Notes: a model not told the origin generated them from the sequence alone. A stretch of 22,184 nt of DNA from Candidatus Zixiibacteriota bacterium (GCA_023127875.1 JAGMFA010000014.1:1-22184), one strand, 5' to 3'; counted from the stretch's first letter, positions 6,483-13,666 are shown. A program made the numbers and translations.

Positions 6483-7886
6483 TCACACATTTTCTAAGTA
6501 GCGATGTATGTCCTTGGCGGCTTTTTTGCCTGCGCCGGCGGCTAATATCACCGTTGCACCTCCGGTGACTATGTCGCCACCTGCCCACACGCCTTCGCGG
6601 GACGTCCGTCCAGTTTCCGGATCGGCAACTATATTTCCCCATTTGTTTACTTCCAAACCTGGAGTGGTCTGAGGCACCAGGGGATTGGAGCTGTTGCCGA
6701 TGGCTACCACCACCGTGTCTACTTCCATGGTGAAGTTGGAACCCTCAATAGGCACCGGACGTCTTCGTCCGGAAGCATCCGGCTCCCCTAATTTCATCTT
6801 CAGGCACTCCATGGAGGTGACCCAGCCATCTTCATTCCCATTATACTTTATGGGAGTGGTGAGAAAATGAAACTGTACCCCCTCCTGTTCAGCATGATGA
6901 ATCTCGTCGATTCGAGCCGGCATCTCCTTTCTTGACCGGCGATAGACGATGTAGGCGTTTTCCGCACCCAGTCTTAATGAGGTGCGGACTGAATCCATGG
7001 CAGTATTTCCTCCGCCTAAAACTGCTACATTCTTGCCTGAAAAGATGGGGGTGTCGTACTCCGGGAAGATATAAGCCTTCATCAGATTGGATCTGGTGAG
7101 ATATTCATTGGCAGAGTAAATACCGTTAAAATTCTCTCCAGGGATACGCATGAAATTGGGCAGTCCGGCTCCGGTGCCGATGAACACTGCATGGTAGCCC
7201 TGTTTGAACAGCTCATCGATGGCCCACAGCTTTCCTATCACGAAACTGGTCTTAATCTCCACGCCCAGTTTTGCCAAATAGTCCACTTCAGACTGAACAA
7301 TGGTTTTGGGAAGTCGGAATTCCGGTATGCCGTAGACTAATACTCCCCCGGTTTTATGCAATGCCTCGAATATGGTGACCTTATGTCCCAGCTTGATAAG
7401 GTCACCAGCCAAAGTCAAGCCGGCAGGACCCGATCCCACTATAGCTACCTTTTTTCCAGTGGGCGGGGCAACCTCTGGGATCTCCACCTTGCCCTGTTCC
7501 CTTTCATAGTCAGCGGCAAACCTTTCTAAATTTCCGATTGCCACCGGCTCAAACTTCTTTGCCAGAGTACACACCTTTTCGCACTGATCCTCCTGCGGGC
7601 ATACCCTTCCGCAGATGGCAGGAAGACTATTGTTTTTCTTCAGCTCCTTTGCCGCGGCTATGAAATCTCCTTCGGCTATCAATCGGATAAATTCCGGAAT
7701 ATTTATCTCCACCGGACACCCTTCTACACACACCGCCTTCTTACATTGCAAGCATCTTTGAGCCTCCTTTTGAGCCAGCTCGGGGGTGTAACCAAAGGGA
7801 ACTTCCTTGAAGTTTTTGATCCTCTCCTCAGGAGACTGCTCCGGCATCTTCTGCCGTGGTATCTTCAGCCTTTCTTTCATATCCAT
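6483..7886 (-). CDS. nfnB: NADH-dependent ferredoxin:NADP+ oxidoreductase, large subunit NfnB (GltD/SudA-like)
   Basis: A 467-residue flavoprotein. The N-terminal domain carries Cys for two [4Fe-4S] clusters: CLQCKKAVCVEGCP (residues 45-58) and CGRVCPQEDQCEKVC (about 91-105). Then a first FAD Rossmann motif (VAIVGSGPAGLTLAGDL), an NADP-type motif (VAVLGGGNTAMDSVRTSLRLGA) with VYRRSRKEMPAR, and a C-terminal FAD motif (GVWAGGDIVTGGATVILAAGAG). I start it at the ATG at 7886: it overlaps the upstream stop as TAATG and follows GGAGGGG, whereas an upstream in-frame start would overlap nfnA by more than 30 nt. The NfnAB complex links NADH, ferredoxin and NADP+ by flavin-based electron bifurcation. 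Glutamate synthase small subunit is the alternative label, but the adjacent NfnA partner and the absence of a large GltB gene argue for Nfn. Confidence 0.93.
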   Translation of the reverse strand: MDMKERLKIPRQKMPEQSPEERIKNFKEVPFGYTPELAQKEAQRCLQCKKAVCVEGCPVEINIPEFIRLIAEGDFIAAAKELKKNNSLPAICGRVCPQEDQCEKVCTLAKKFEPVAIGNLERFAADYEREQGKVEIPEVAPPTGKKVAIVGSGPAGLTLAGDLIKLGHKVTIFEALHKTGGVLVYGIPEFRLPKTIVQSEVDYLAKLGVEIKTSFVIGKLWAIDELFKQGYHAVFIGTGAGLPNFMRIPGENFNGIYSANEYLTRSNLMKAYIFPEYDTPIFSGKNVAVLGGGNTAMDSVRTSLRLGAENAYIVYRRSRKEMPARIDEIHHAEQEGVQFHFLTTPIKYNGNEDGWVTSMECLKMKLGEPDASGRRRPVPIEGSNFTMEVDTVVVAIGNSSNPLVPQTTPGLEVNKWGNIVADPETGRTSREGVWAGGDIVTGGATVILAAGAGKKAAKDIHRYLENV

Positions 7887-8740
7887 TATGCCGCCCCTCC
7901 TTTCGCCTGTCCCCCGCACATCTGGCTGAATCTTTCCATGGCCATCTTTTCCTGCTTTTGATACATAGCCTGTCTTTTGATCAGCTCATCGAAATCAACT
8001 TCAAGCCCGTCAAAATCCGGACCATCCACGCAGGCGAACTTAGTCTTTCCTCCCACCGTCACCCGGCAGGCTCCGCACATGCCGGTGCCATCCACCATGA
8101 TGGGGTTTAAGCTGACCACGGTTTTGATCCCCCAGGGAGCGGTCACCTTACAAACCGCTCTCATCATAACCACCGGTCCGATAGCCATTATGAAGTCAAC
8201 TTTGCCCTCCTCCGAAAGAAGCTGAGTTAAAAGGTCGGTCACGAAACCGTGGTGGCCATAAGAGCCATCATCTGTGGAGATTAAAAGTTGGTCACTTAAG
8301 TTCTTCATCTCCTCTTCCAAGATCAGCAGATTCTTGCTGCGGGCACCGATTATGGAAACCACTCTGTTTCCCGCCTGCTTCAAAGTTTTTGCCACGAAAT
8401 AAATGGGGGCGATTCCAATTCCTCCACCAACGCAGACACAAGTGCCGAACTTTTCCATATGGGTGGGAACTCCCAGAGGACCTACTACATCCGCCAAACG
8501 ATCTCCCTTCTTGAACGTCGCCAGATGTGCCGTGGATTTTCCCACCTCCTGGAAGATGATGGTTAAAATTCCCGTTTCGGGGTCTAAGTCGGTAATGGAC
8601 ATGGGAATTCTTTCCCCCTCCTCGTTGATTCTCAGCACCACAAACTGTCCGGCTTTTGCCTTTTGGGTGATCAAAGGAACATCCAGCTTAAGCAGGTTAA
8701 TTTCTGGAGCTAGCTTCTTCAGTTCAATTATTTCGTTCAA
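7886..8740 (-). CDS. nfnA: NADH-dependent ferredoxin:NADP+ oxidoreductase, small subunit NfnA
   Basis: A 284-residue protein of the ferredoxin-NADP+ reductase/dihydroorotate dehydrogenase electron-transfer subunit type. An FAD-binding beta barrel comes first (RIPMSITD, GPLGVP), followed by an NAD-binding domain (GGGIGIAPIYFVAKTLKQAG). A C-terminal [2Fe-2S] site reads DGTGMCGACRVTV followed by FACVDGPDFDG, the Asp plus three Cys pattern known for NfnA. I place the start at TTG 8740 because AGGAGG lies exactly 5 nt upstream; an earlier TTG at 8764 has no such site. Its TAA overlaps the nfnB ATG, so the two subunits are translationally coupled. A repeated hairpin element fills the 202-bp gap upstream. 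It would hold the NAD(H)-facing FAD of the bifurcating complex. Confidence 0.92.
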   Translation of the reverse strand: MNEIIELKKLAPEINLLKLDVPLITQKAKAGQFVVLRINEEGERIPMSITDLDPETGILTIIFQEVGKSTAHLATFKKGDRLADVVGPLGVPTHMEKFGTCVCVGGGIGIAPIYFVAKTLKQAGNRVVSIIGARSKNLLILEEEMKNLSDQLLISTDDGSYGHHGFVTDLLTQLLSEEGKVDFIMAIGPVVMMRAVCKVTAPWGIKTVVSLNPIMVDGTGMCGACRVTVGGKTKFACVDGPDFDGLEVDFDELIKRQAMYQKQEKMAMERFSQMCGGQAKGGAA

Positions 8741-8774
8741 TCCGTCCTCCTGTGAAAAAATCAAAGTCTATCTC

Positions 8775-8869
8775 TGTCGTTTGTTCGTATGAATGTTTCG
8801 CATCGTTGGCGAAACGGATCACGAAGCTCGATGTATGAAATTTCTCATCTGTTTCATCTGTTGGGAATT
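8775..8869 (-). repeat. Covarying hairpin repeat upstream of nfnA (copy a)
   Basis: Shares TTTGTTCGTATGAATG, a hairpin with loop ATCGTTG, GCTCGAT, and CATCTGTTTCATCTGTTGGG with the element at 11514-11622. The hairpin arms here are GTTTCGC (8795-8801)/GCGAAAC (8809-8815). In the other copy both arms change so that pairing is kept. It lies in the lipoprotein-nfnA gap and would be transcribed as RNA in the minus-strand cluster. Confidence 0.7.
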
Positions 8870-8942
8870 TTGCTGGGCATTTTCCAGTTTCAAGCTTCAA
8901 AACCAGCCTCGAAAAACTGTTCTTCCTTCCTTCAGGACGAGG

Positions 8943-9272
8943 TCAGGACGAATCCTTTTTCTGTTTCAGCCTTTCTATCTCTTCCACAAAATACTCTCTG
9001 AAGAAATCTACCACCTCTTCAGGAGTAAAAACATCTATCAACTCCTCGTGCTTTAATCTTTTATATTTTTCCTCGAATTCAGGAACTTCCTGCAAAAGAG
9101 AATCAATTCCTTGTGCCACCGCTTGATAGTTTTCTGAGTCGAACTCTGCCCTCAACTCCGATGGCAGGATGTTTCTGAAATTATCCAGCCGCGTCTGGAG
9201 AATTTCGGTCTTTGATTTTTCACATCCCAGCATTACAGATAAACACAAAAGGACCCCCAAAGCTCTTTTCAA
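8943..9272 (-). CDS. Small predicted lipoprotein
   Basis: A 109-residue protein. The start is TTG at 9272, 2 nt after the ackA stop and behind AAGGGGGT, so it is coupled to ackA. The N-terminus is a lipoprotein signal: KR at 2-3, hydrophobic ALGVLLCLSV, then the lipobox MLGC with Cys17. The mature part (about 92 residues) is strongly charged and predicted mostly helical, with EEKYKRLKHEE and REYFVEEIERLKQKKDSS suggesting a coiled coil at the end. No enzyme motif. A lipoprotein between ackA and nfnA is odd. It may be an unrelated insertion or a periplasmic helper; function unknown. Confidence 0.72.
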   Translation of the reverse strand: MKRALGVLLCLSVMLGCEKSKTEILQTRLDNFRNILPSELRAEFDSENYQAVAQGIDSLLQEVPEFEEKYKRLKHEELIDVFTPEEVVDFFREYFVEEIERLKQKKDSS

Positions 9273-9274
9273 CT

Positions 9275-10510
9275 TTAAACCCCCTTATGCATCTTTTTTT
9301 TCTCTTCTGCTTCCTGGATGACCCTTTTGGTGTCTATGGCTATCACCAACTCCTCATTGGTAGGTATGCAGAATATCTTCACCTTAGAATCATCAGACTG
9401 GATCTCTTTTGCCTGCTTACTCGAAGCTTGCTTATTTTTTCCCTCATCGATTTTGATACCCAGAAACTCCAGGCTCTGGCAGGATTTTTTTCTCACCAAG
9501 GGAGAGTTTTCACCGATGCCGGCGGTGAAGATCAAAGCATCCAATCCTCCCAGCACTGCGGCATAGGCTCCGATATATTTCCGAATGCGATAACAGTAAA
9601 CATCCAGCGCCAATTGTGCGGAGGAGTTTCCTTTTTGCGCTTCACTGGTGATGTCTCGCATATCTCCGGAGACCCCGGAGATGCCCTGCAGTCCACTATG
9701 TTTGTTGAGCAGGGTATTGGCTTCGTGCAAGGAGAGCTCCTCTCGGGCCATGATGTGCAAAATTATGGCTGGATCCAAATCGCCTGAACGAGTTCCCATT
9801 AAAAGACCCTCCAAGGGAGTGAATCCCATGGAGGTGTCCACTGAGATTCCTCCTTTGATCGCCGTCATGCTGGCTCCATTTCCCAGATGACAGGTGATTA
9901 TATTTAATTCTTCAATGGGGCGATTCATTATTTTGGCGGCGCGTCTGGAAACATAGAAATGTGAAGTGCCGTGAAAGCCATATCGTCTTATTCCGTATCT
10001 TTTATACAGCACATAGGGGATTCCATAAACATAGGCATGGGGAGGCATCTTCTGATGAAAAGCAGTGTCAAATACCGCCACCTGAGGGACCCCCGGAAGT
10101 ATCCGCATACAGGCATTTATTCCCCTGATATTATGAGGATTATGAAGTGGCGCCAGTTCGATACAGCTTCGCAGAACCTGCATCACGTCTCGATCTATAA
10201 GCACCGAATCGGGAAACTTTTCGCCTCCATGCACCACCCGATGACCCACTGCGCCTATCTCCGATTTGTCCCGGATAACTCCGTGATTGGGTGAGAGTAA
10301 CATGGCGATCACATGCTCCACCGCCATGATGTGATCTAAAATCTCTCCGGAAATGGTGACCTCGGGTCGGTCATGGGGCTTGTGAACTAAAATACCTTCA
10401 CTCGCTCCGATACGAGAAACCATTCCCTTTGCCAACACATAAGTTTTATCAATATCGATGAGTTGATATTTTACCGATGAGCTACCGCAGTTTAAGACTA
10501 GTATCTTCAT
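9275..10510 (-). CDS. ackA: Acetate kinase
   Basis: Full length at 411 residues. Family motifs in order: N-terminal LNCGSSSVKYQL, GHRVVHGGEKF (substrate Arg region), GFHGTSHFYVSRRAA (active-site His), HLGNGASMTAI (nucleotide-binding glycine loop), DTSMGFTPLEGLLMGTRSGD and FTAGIGENSPLVR. It interconverts acetyl phosphate + ADP and acetate + ATP, giving substrate-level ATP in the cytoplasm. The ATG at 10510 has GAAGGA 2 nt upstream, close but usable. It follows hbd by 75 bp and runs into a lipoprotein gene 2 bp downstream. No phosphotransacetylase gene is in the window. The C-terminal tail after about residue 380 is Lys/Glu-rich (EEKKKMHKGV), slightly longer than usual. Butyrate kinase is the main alternative but lacks these ackA-type motifs. 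Confidence 0.94.
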   Translation of the reverse strand: MKILVLNCGSSSVKYQLIDIDKTYVLAKGMVSRIGASEGILVHKPHDRPEVTISGEILDHIMAVEHVIAMLLSPNHGVIRDKSEIGAVGHRVVHGGEKFPDSVLIDRDVMQVLRSCIELAPLHNPHNIRGINACMRILPGVPQVAVFDTAFHQKMPPHAYVYGIPYVLYKRYGIRRYGFHGTSHFYVSRRAAKIMNRPIEELNIITCHLGNGASMTAIKGGISVDTSMGFTPLEGLLMGTRSGDLDPAIILHIMAREELSLHEANTLLNKHSGLQGISGVSGDMRDITSEAQKGNSSAQLALDVYCYRIRKYIGAYAAVLGGLDALIFTAGIGENSPLVRKKSCQSLEFLGIKIDEGKNKQASSKQAKEIQSDDSKVKIFCIPTNEELVIAIDTKRVIQEAEEKKKMHKGV

Positions 10511-10585
10511 ATCCTTCTACCGTTAATTAGTCCATTCATTTTTTTGTTTTTTATTTTCTGCGTCGGAATTTTATTGTTCATATTT

Positions 10586-11482
10586 TCATTCAGGAAACAG
10601 ATCGGCTTCTCCGATTTTGTTTCCTTCCTCATCGTACTTAAAAAAGCCCTGTCCAGTTTTCTTGCCCAAATGCCCGGCACGCACCAGCTTTCTCAAAAGC
10701 GGACAGGGGTTATATTTGTGATCAGAAAGCTCATGTATTAGATTTTCCATCCACTTCATCACCTCATCTAAACCCATCATATCTGCCAGAGCCAGGGGAC
10801 CTACATTGAAGCCATAACCTAATTTCATGGCAGTATCGATATCTTCAGCCGTGGCGATCCCTTCCATGAGCACGTGCATAGCTTCGTTCAGCAGAGGGAC
10901 GATAATTCGAGTAGTCACATACCCTGGATATTCATGAACCGTGACAACGGTCTTGTCTAAATGCTCTTCCACGAACTCCTTGATCAGATTCAAAGTTTCC
11001 GGAGAAGTCTTAAGGCCCCGCACCACCTCTGCCAGAGGGATTTTGGTCACCGGAGGGAGAAAGTGTAGTCCTATCACCTTATCCGGCCTTTTGGTGGCGG
11101 CGGCTATCTCGGTTATGGAAAGGGTGGAGGTATGACTAATCAGCACGATCTCCGGGCGAGTGATTTTATCCAGCTTGGCAAGTAGCTCCCGTTTAGGCTC
11201 CAGATCCTCAGGAATGGCTTCTACCACCACGTCGACCTCAGCGGCATCCACATATTCGGTGGTGCACTTTATCCGGGAAAGGATCGCTTTCTTTTCGCTT
11301 TCCGTCATTCCCCACTTTTGAATGTCCAAGTCCATTTCCTCGGATAAAAGCTCAAGGCACTCTTTTATAATCTTCTGGCTTAAGTCCACCAGTGTTACTT
11401 CAATCCCAGTACCTGCTAAAAGTCGGGAGATTCCTCTCCCCATAACCCCTGCACCGACAACCATAACTTTCGATATAACCAT
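10586..11482 (-). CDS. hbd: 3-hydroxyacyl-CoA dehydrogenase (3-hydroxybutyryl-CoA dehydrogenase-like) with altered Asn residues
   Basis: A 298-residue protein with an N-terminal Rossmann domain (VMVVGAGVMGRGISRLLAGTG) and C-terminal helical domain (GPLALADMMGLD, TGQGFFKYDEEG). It belongs to the NAD-dependent family that interconverts 3-hydroxybutyryl-CoA and acetoacetyl-CoA. The catalytic Ser (SHTSTL), His (GLHF) and Glu (12 residues after His, AEVV) are kept. Three Asn usual in the family are replaced: SNTS is SHTS, HFxNP is HFLPP, and the PGFxxNR Asn is Thr (PGYVTTR). I start it at ATG 11482 because AAAGGT lies about 6 nt upstream; an in-frame start at 11548 would translate the repeat element. 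It is first in the minus-strand cluster and divergent from the AbfD-family gene. Confidence 0.87.
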   Translation of the reverse strand: MVISKVMVVGAGVMGRGISRLLAGTGIEVTLVDLSQKIIKECLELLSEEMDLDIQKWGMTESEKKAILSRIKCTTEYVDAAEVDVVVEAIPEDLEPKRELLAKLDKITRPEIVLISHTSTLSITEIAAATKRPDKVIGLHFLPPVTKIPLAEVVRGLKTSPETLNLIKEFVEEHLDKTVVTVHEYPGYVTTRIIVPLLNEAMHVLMEGIATAEDIDTAMKLGYGFNVGPLALADMMGLDEVMKWMENLIHELSDHKYNPCPLLRKLVRAGHLGKKTGQGFFKYDEEGNKIGEADLFPE

Positions 11483-11513
11483 AAAATTACCTTTCTTCAG
11501 GAAGGATGCTTCT

Positions 11514-11622
11514 GTCGTCTTTCGTTTGTTCGTATGAATGCTTCGCATCGTTGGCGAAGCTCGATTTCCCCGCCGAAGGCGGGATGCTTGAAATTTTTCA
11601 TCTGTTTCATCTGTTGGGAATT
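11514..11622 (-). repeat. Covarying hairpin repeat upstream of hbd (copy b)
   Basis: Second copy of the 8775-8869 element. Hairpin arms GCTTCGC (11540-11546)/GCGAAGC (11554-11560), identical loop ATCGTTG. It carries an extra CCCGCCGAAGGCGGG hairpin after GCTCGAT that copy a lacks. It lies within the predicted hbd leader RNA. A fragment of the CCCAACAGATG end also occurs at about 13517-13527. Confidence 0.7.
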
Positions 11623-11652
11623 ATCCAGCTTCACTCACCCAAACGAAATTTT

Positions 11653-11680
11653 ATTATAATCAAATTTCCCTTTTTAGCAA
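11653..11680 (-). promoter_or_regulatory. Possible hbd promoter
   Basis: On the minus strand, TTGCTA (11675-11680) and TATAAT (11653-11658) are 16 bp apart. Transcription would start near 11647 and run through the hairpin repeat copy b, giving a leader of about 165 nt before the hbd start. The -10 is perfect; the -35 matches 4 of 6. Confidence 0.45.
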
Positions 11681-11753
11681 GCCTTTTTAGGAGACTTTGT
11701 AATTTTTTTCACAAGCTACTGACTCTTATTTTAATCATATTAACACAATACGC

Positions 11754-11781
11754 TTGACCTTTGCTGTAGATTGAGTATAAT
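11754..11781 (+). promoter_or_regulatory. Promoter of the AbfD-family gene
   Basis: TTGACC (11754-11759) and TATAAT (11776-11781) are separated by 16 bp, predicting a start near 11788 and a leader of about 34 nt. A strong ribosome binding site GGAGGTGA (11811-11818) follows, 3 nt before the ATG. Confidence 0.72.
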
Positions 11782-11821
11782 ATAGAAAAACCAAGAACCC
11801 TAAAAACTCTGGAGGTGAAAG

Positions 11822-13288
11822 ATGGCATTAAAGACTGTTCAAGAGTATAAAGAGAGTTTGCGCAAGATGAAACCAAATGTTTACAAATTTGGGAAAGTGA
11901 TAGAGGATGTGACCACCCATCTGGCAACCAGATCCACGGTGGAAGGGCACGCACAGATTTATGCGGCACAAAACGATGAAAAATATCGGGATATGGTCAC
12001 CACCACCTCAAGCCTGACCGGCGAGAAGATCTCCCGCTACCTGTCCATAATCCAAAGCCCAGATGACATGGTGGCAAACTGCAAGATGAAACGGCACATG
12101 TTCAATGTCACTGGCACCTGCACTGGCGGCAGGTGTGTGGGCTGGAACTGCATCAATGCCATGTGGGCGGCCACCTACGACATGGATAAGGAGTTGGGAA
12201 CAGATTACCACGAGAGATTGAAAAAGTGGTTACTTGAAGCTCAAAAGAAGGATATTGCCATCTCCGGCGCACTTACCGATCCCAAAGGCGACCGAACCAA
12301 GACAGCTTCACAGCAGGATGACCCGGACATGAATCTTCATCTGGTGGAGAAAAGAGAGGATGGTATTGTGATCAAGGGCGCCAAGGTGATGATCTGTGGA
12401 GTAGCGGCGTGCAATGAGATATTCGTCCTTCCCGGCGCCGGTTACAAAGAGCCAGATAAAGACTGGGCTGTCTCCTTTGTCATTCCAAGGGACACTGAAG
12501 GTTTGACCATCGTGGAGACCCGTCGTCCATCCGATACCAGGGAAGAGGAGGAAGGTTTCGACATACCGGTGAAGATGGGAGGAATCACCCAGGCTTATCT
12601 TCTCTTTGAAAACGTGTTTGTGCCCAAGGAAAGAGTATTCATGTGTGGAGAGTATAAATACAGTTTGGGTGCGGTTTTGAATTTCATCATGCCTTATCGG
12701 GCAGCTATAGGAAGCTGTGTGGCAGGGCAGGGGGATTTGAAGGTAGGAGGAGCCATACTTATGGCGCGGGCTAATGGCCTCCCATCAAAGGTCTTCTCGG
12801 AGAAGTTGATCCGCATGGTGATCAACAATGAGACCACCTTCGGAATGGGGATTGCCGCTGCCACCCTGGGAAGAAAGCATCCTTCCGGAGTATGGCAGCC
12901 TAATCCTCTGCTCTCCAACGTGAACAAGGTGCACGTAGCCACCCTACCTTATGAGAACTCTGTTTTAGCTCAGGACATTGCCGGAGGCATCGGCGAGACC
13001 GGTTGTATACCCTCCTGGGTCGACTTTGAGGACGAGAAATACGGACAACTGGTCAAAAAATATCTGAAAGCCAAAGCACCTGCCGAAGCGCGCACCCGGG
13101 CGGCACGTTTGATAGAATGGCTCACCATAGGTCCCGGAGTTCCCGGATGCATGCACGGTGGAGGGTCACCAGATGGAGCCAAGCTGGTCATCAGGGTTAA
13201 TGCCAAATTAGAGGATAAGGCTGAACTTGCCAGGAAATTAGCCGGAATCGAGGAAGAGATACCTGAACCGGAAAAGAAGAAAAAATAA
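11822..13288 (+). CDS. AbfD-family flavoprotein (4-hydroxybutyryl-CoA dehydratase/HpaB-like) with non-canonical active site
   Basis: A 488-residue protein spanning the whole family fold. N-terminal helices (SLRKMKPNVYKFG) lead into TGTCTGGRCVGWN, a beta domain (AKVMICG, FVIPRDTEGL), FENVFVPKERVFMCGEY, the C-terminal helical domain and MHGGGSP. In the Clostridium aminobutyricum enzyme the [4Fe-4S] cluster is held by Cys99, Cys103, His292 and Cys299. Here Cys100, Cys105 and Cys299 are present, but position 292 is Tyr, 296 is Ile, 300 is Val, 257 is Gln and the Glu455 equivalent is Gly. The family is certain. The reaction, dehydration of 4-hydroxybutyryl-CoA to crotonyl-CoA, is therefore doubtful. 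Strong promoter and ribosome binding site; divergent from hbd. The C-terminus is Glu/Pro/Lys-rich (EEEIPEPEKKKK), and a fragment of a second copy of this tail follows downstream. Confidence 0.85.
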   Translation: MALKTVQEYKESLRKMKPNVYKFGKVIEDVTTHLATRSTVEGHAQIYAAQNDEKYRDMVTTTSSLTGEKISRYLSIIQSPDDMVANCKMKRHMFNVTGTCTGGRCVGWNCINAMWAATYDMDKELGTDYHERLKKWLLEAQKKDIAISGALTDPKGDRTKTASQQDDPDMNLHLVEKREDGIVIKGAKVMICGVAACNEIFVLPGAGYKEPDKDWAVSFVIPRDTEGLTIVETRRPSDTREEEEGFDIPVKMGGITQAYLLFENVFVPKERVFMCGEYKYSLGAVLNFIMPYRAAIGSCVAGQGDLKVGGAILMARANGLPSKVFSEKLIRMVINNETTFGMGIAAATLGRKHPSGVWQPNPLLSNVNKVHVATLPYENSVLAQDIAGGIGETGCIPSWVDFEDEKYGQLVKKYLKAKAPAEARTRAARLIEWLTIGPGVPGCMHGGGSPDGAKLVIRVNAKLEDKAELARKLAGIEEEIPEPEKKKK

Positions 13289-13301
13289 GTTTTCTTTGGT
13301 T

Positions 13302-13363
13302 GGTAACGGACGCCCCCGTCCGTTGCCAACTCCATTTTCGTCACGGACGAGGCGTCCGTGACG
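13302..13363 (+). terminator. Twin hairpins after the AbfD-family gene
   Basis: Hairpin 1: GGTAACGGACG (13302-13312)/CGTCCGTTGCC (13317-13327) with one G-T pair. Hairpin 2: CGTCACGGAC (13339-13348)/GTCCGTGACG (13354-13363), perfect. They lie 14 bp and 51 bp after the stop. There is no proper T-run after either, so they may be repeat elements inserted between the gene and the tail fragment rather than a true terminator. Confidence 0.45.
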
Positions 13364-13372
13364 AACGGGGGG

Positions 13373-13441
13373 AAAGCCGAGCTTGCCAGAAGATTAGCTG
13401 GTATAGAAGAAGAGATACCCGAGCCGGAAAGGAAAAAATAG
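13373..13441 (+). pseudogene. 3' remnant of a second AbfD-family gene
   Basis: Twenty-two codons plus stop read KAELARRLAGIEEEIPEPER then KK. They match the C-terminus of the intact gene (13217-13288) residue for residue except two Lys-to-Arg changes and one missing Lys. At DNA level 11 of the other codons differ synonymously. This shows a once-functional, diverged paralogue whose body has been lost. No start codon or upstream coding sequence remains; the fragment abuts the twin hairpins. Confidence 0.8.
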
Positions 13442-13469
13442 AACTTCGCTTGCGCCGAGGTTAACCCTT

Positions 13470-13502
13470 TGTTCGGGCGGGTGTTTTACCCCCGCCCGAA
13501 CA
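13470..13502. repeat. Perfect 12-bp hairpin
   Basis: Arms TGTTCGGGCGGG (13470-13481) and CCCGCCCGAACA (13491-13502), loop of 9. No T-run follows on either strand, so it is more likely a palindromic repeat than a terminator. Confidence 0.6.
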
Positions 13503-13581
13503 TGCGAGCGAATATTCCCAACAGATGGAGCGCCCAGACGGGCGTCCGTCTGGACGGATTACACGGATGTGTATAGCAAGT

Positions 13582-13660
13582 TATCAGTTTAATCCAACTA
13601 ATCAGCTGTGAGGGATTGTTTTTTCCCTTGCTCAAGGCGGTTGTTCTTTCCCGAGGATCC
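13582..13660 (+). repeat. ATCAGCTGTGAG dispersed repeat, long copy
   Basis: TATCAGTTTAATCC, TAATCAGCTGTGAG, then CCTTGCTC, GGCGGTTGTTCT and GGATCC align in order with 15779-15850. The short copy at 6314 shares only the first 32 bp. Confidence 0.55.
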
Positions 13661-13666
13661 TGTGGA

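Noticed and set aside
6483..7886. Glutamate synthase small subunit (gltD)
   Set aside because: Similar in sequence, but the coupled upstream FAD/[2Fe-2S] subunit and the lack of gltB identify it as the Nfn large subunit.
11506..11757. 83-codon plus-strand ORF upstream of the AbfD-family gene
   Set aside because: It spans the hairpin repeat and the hbd promoter region, with no ribosome binding site or coherent protein composition.
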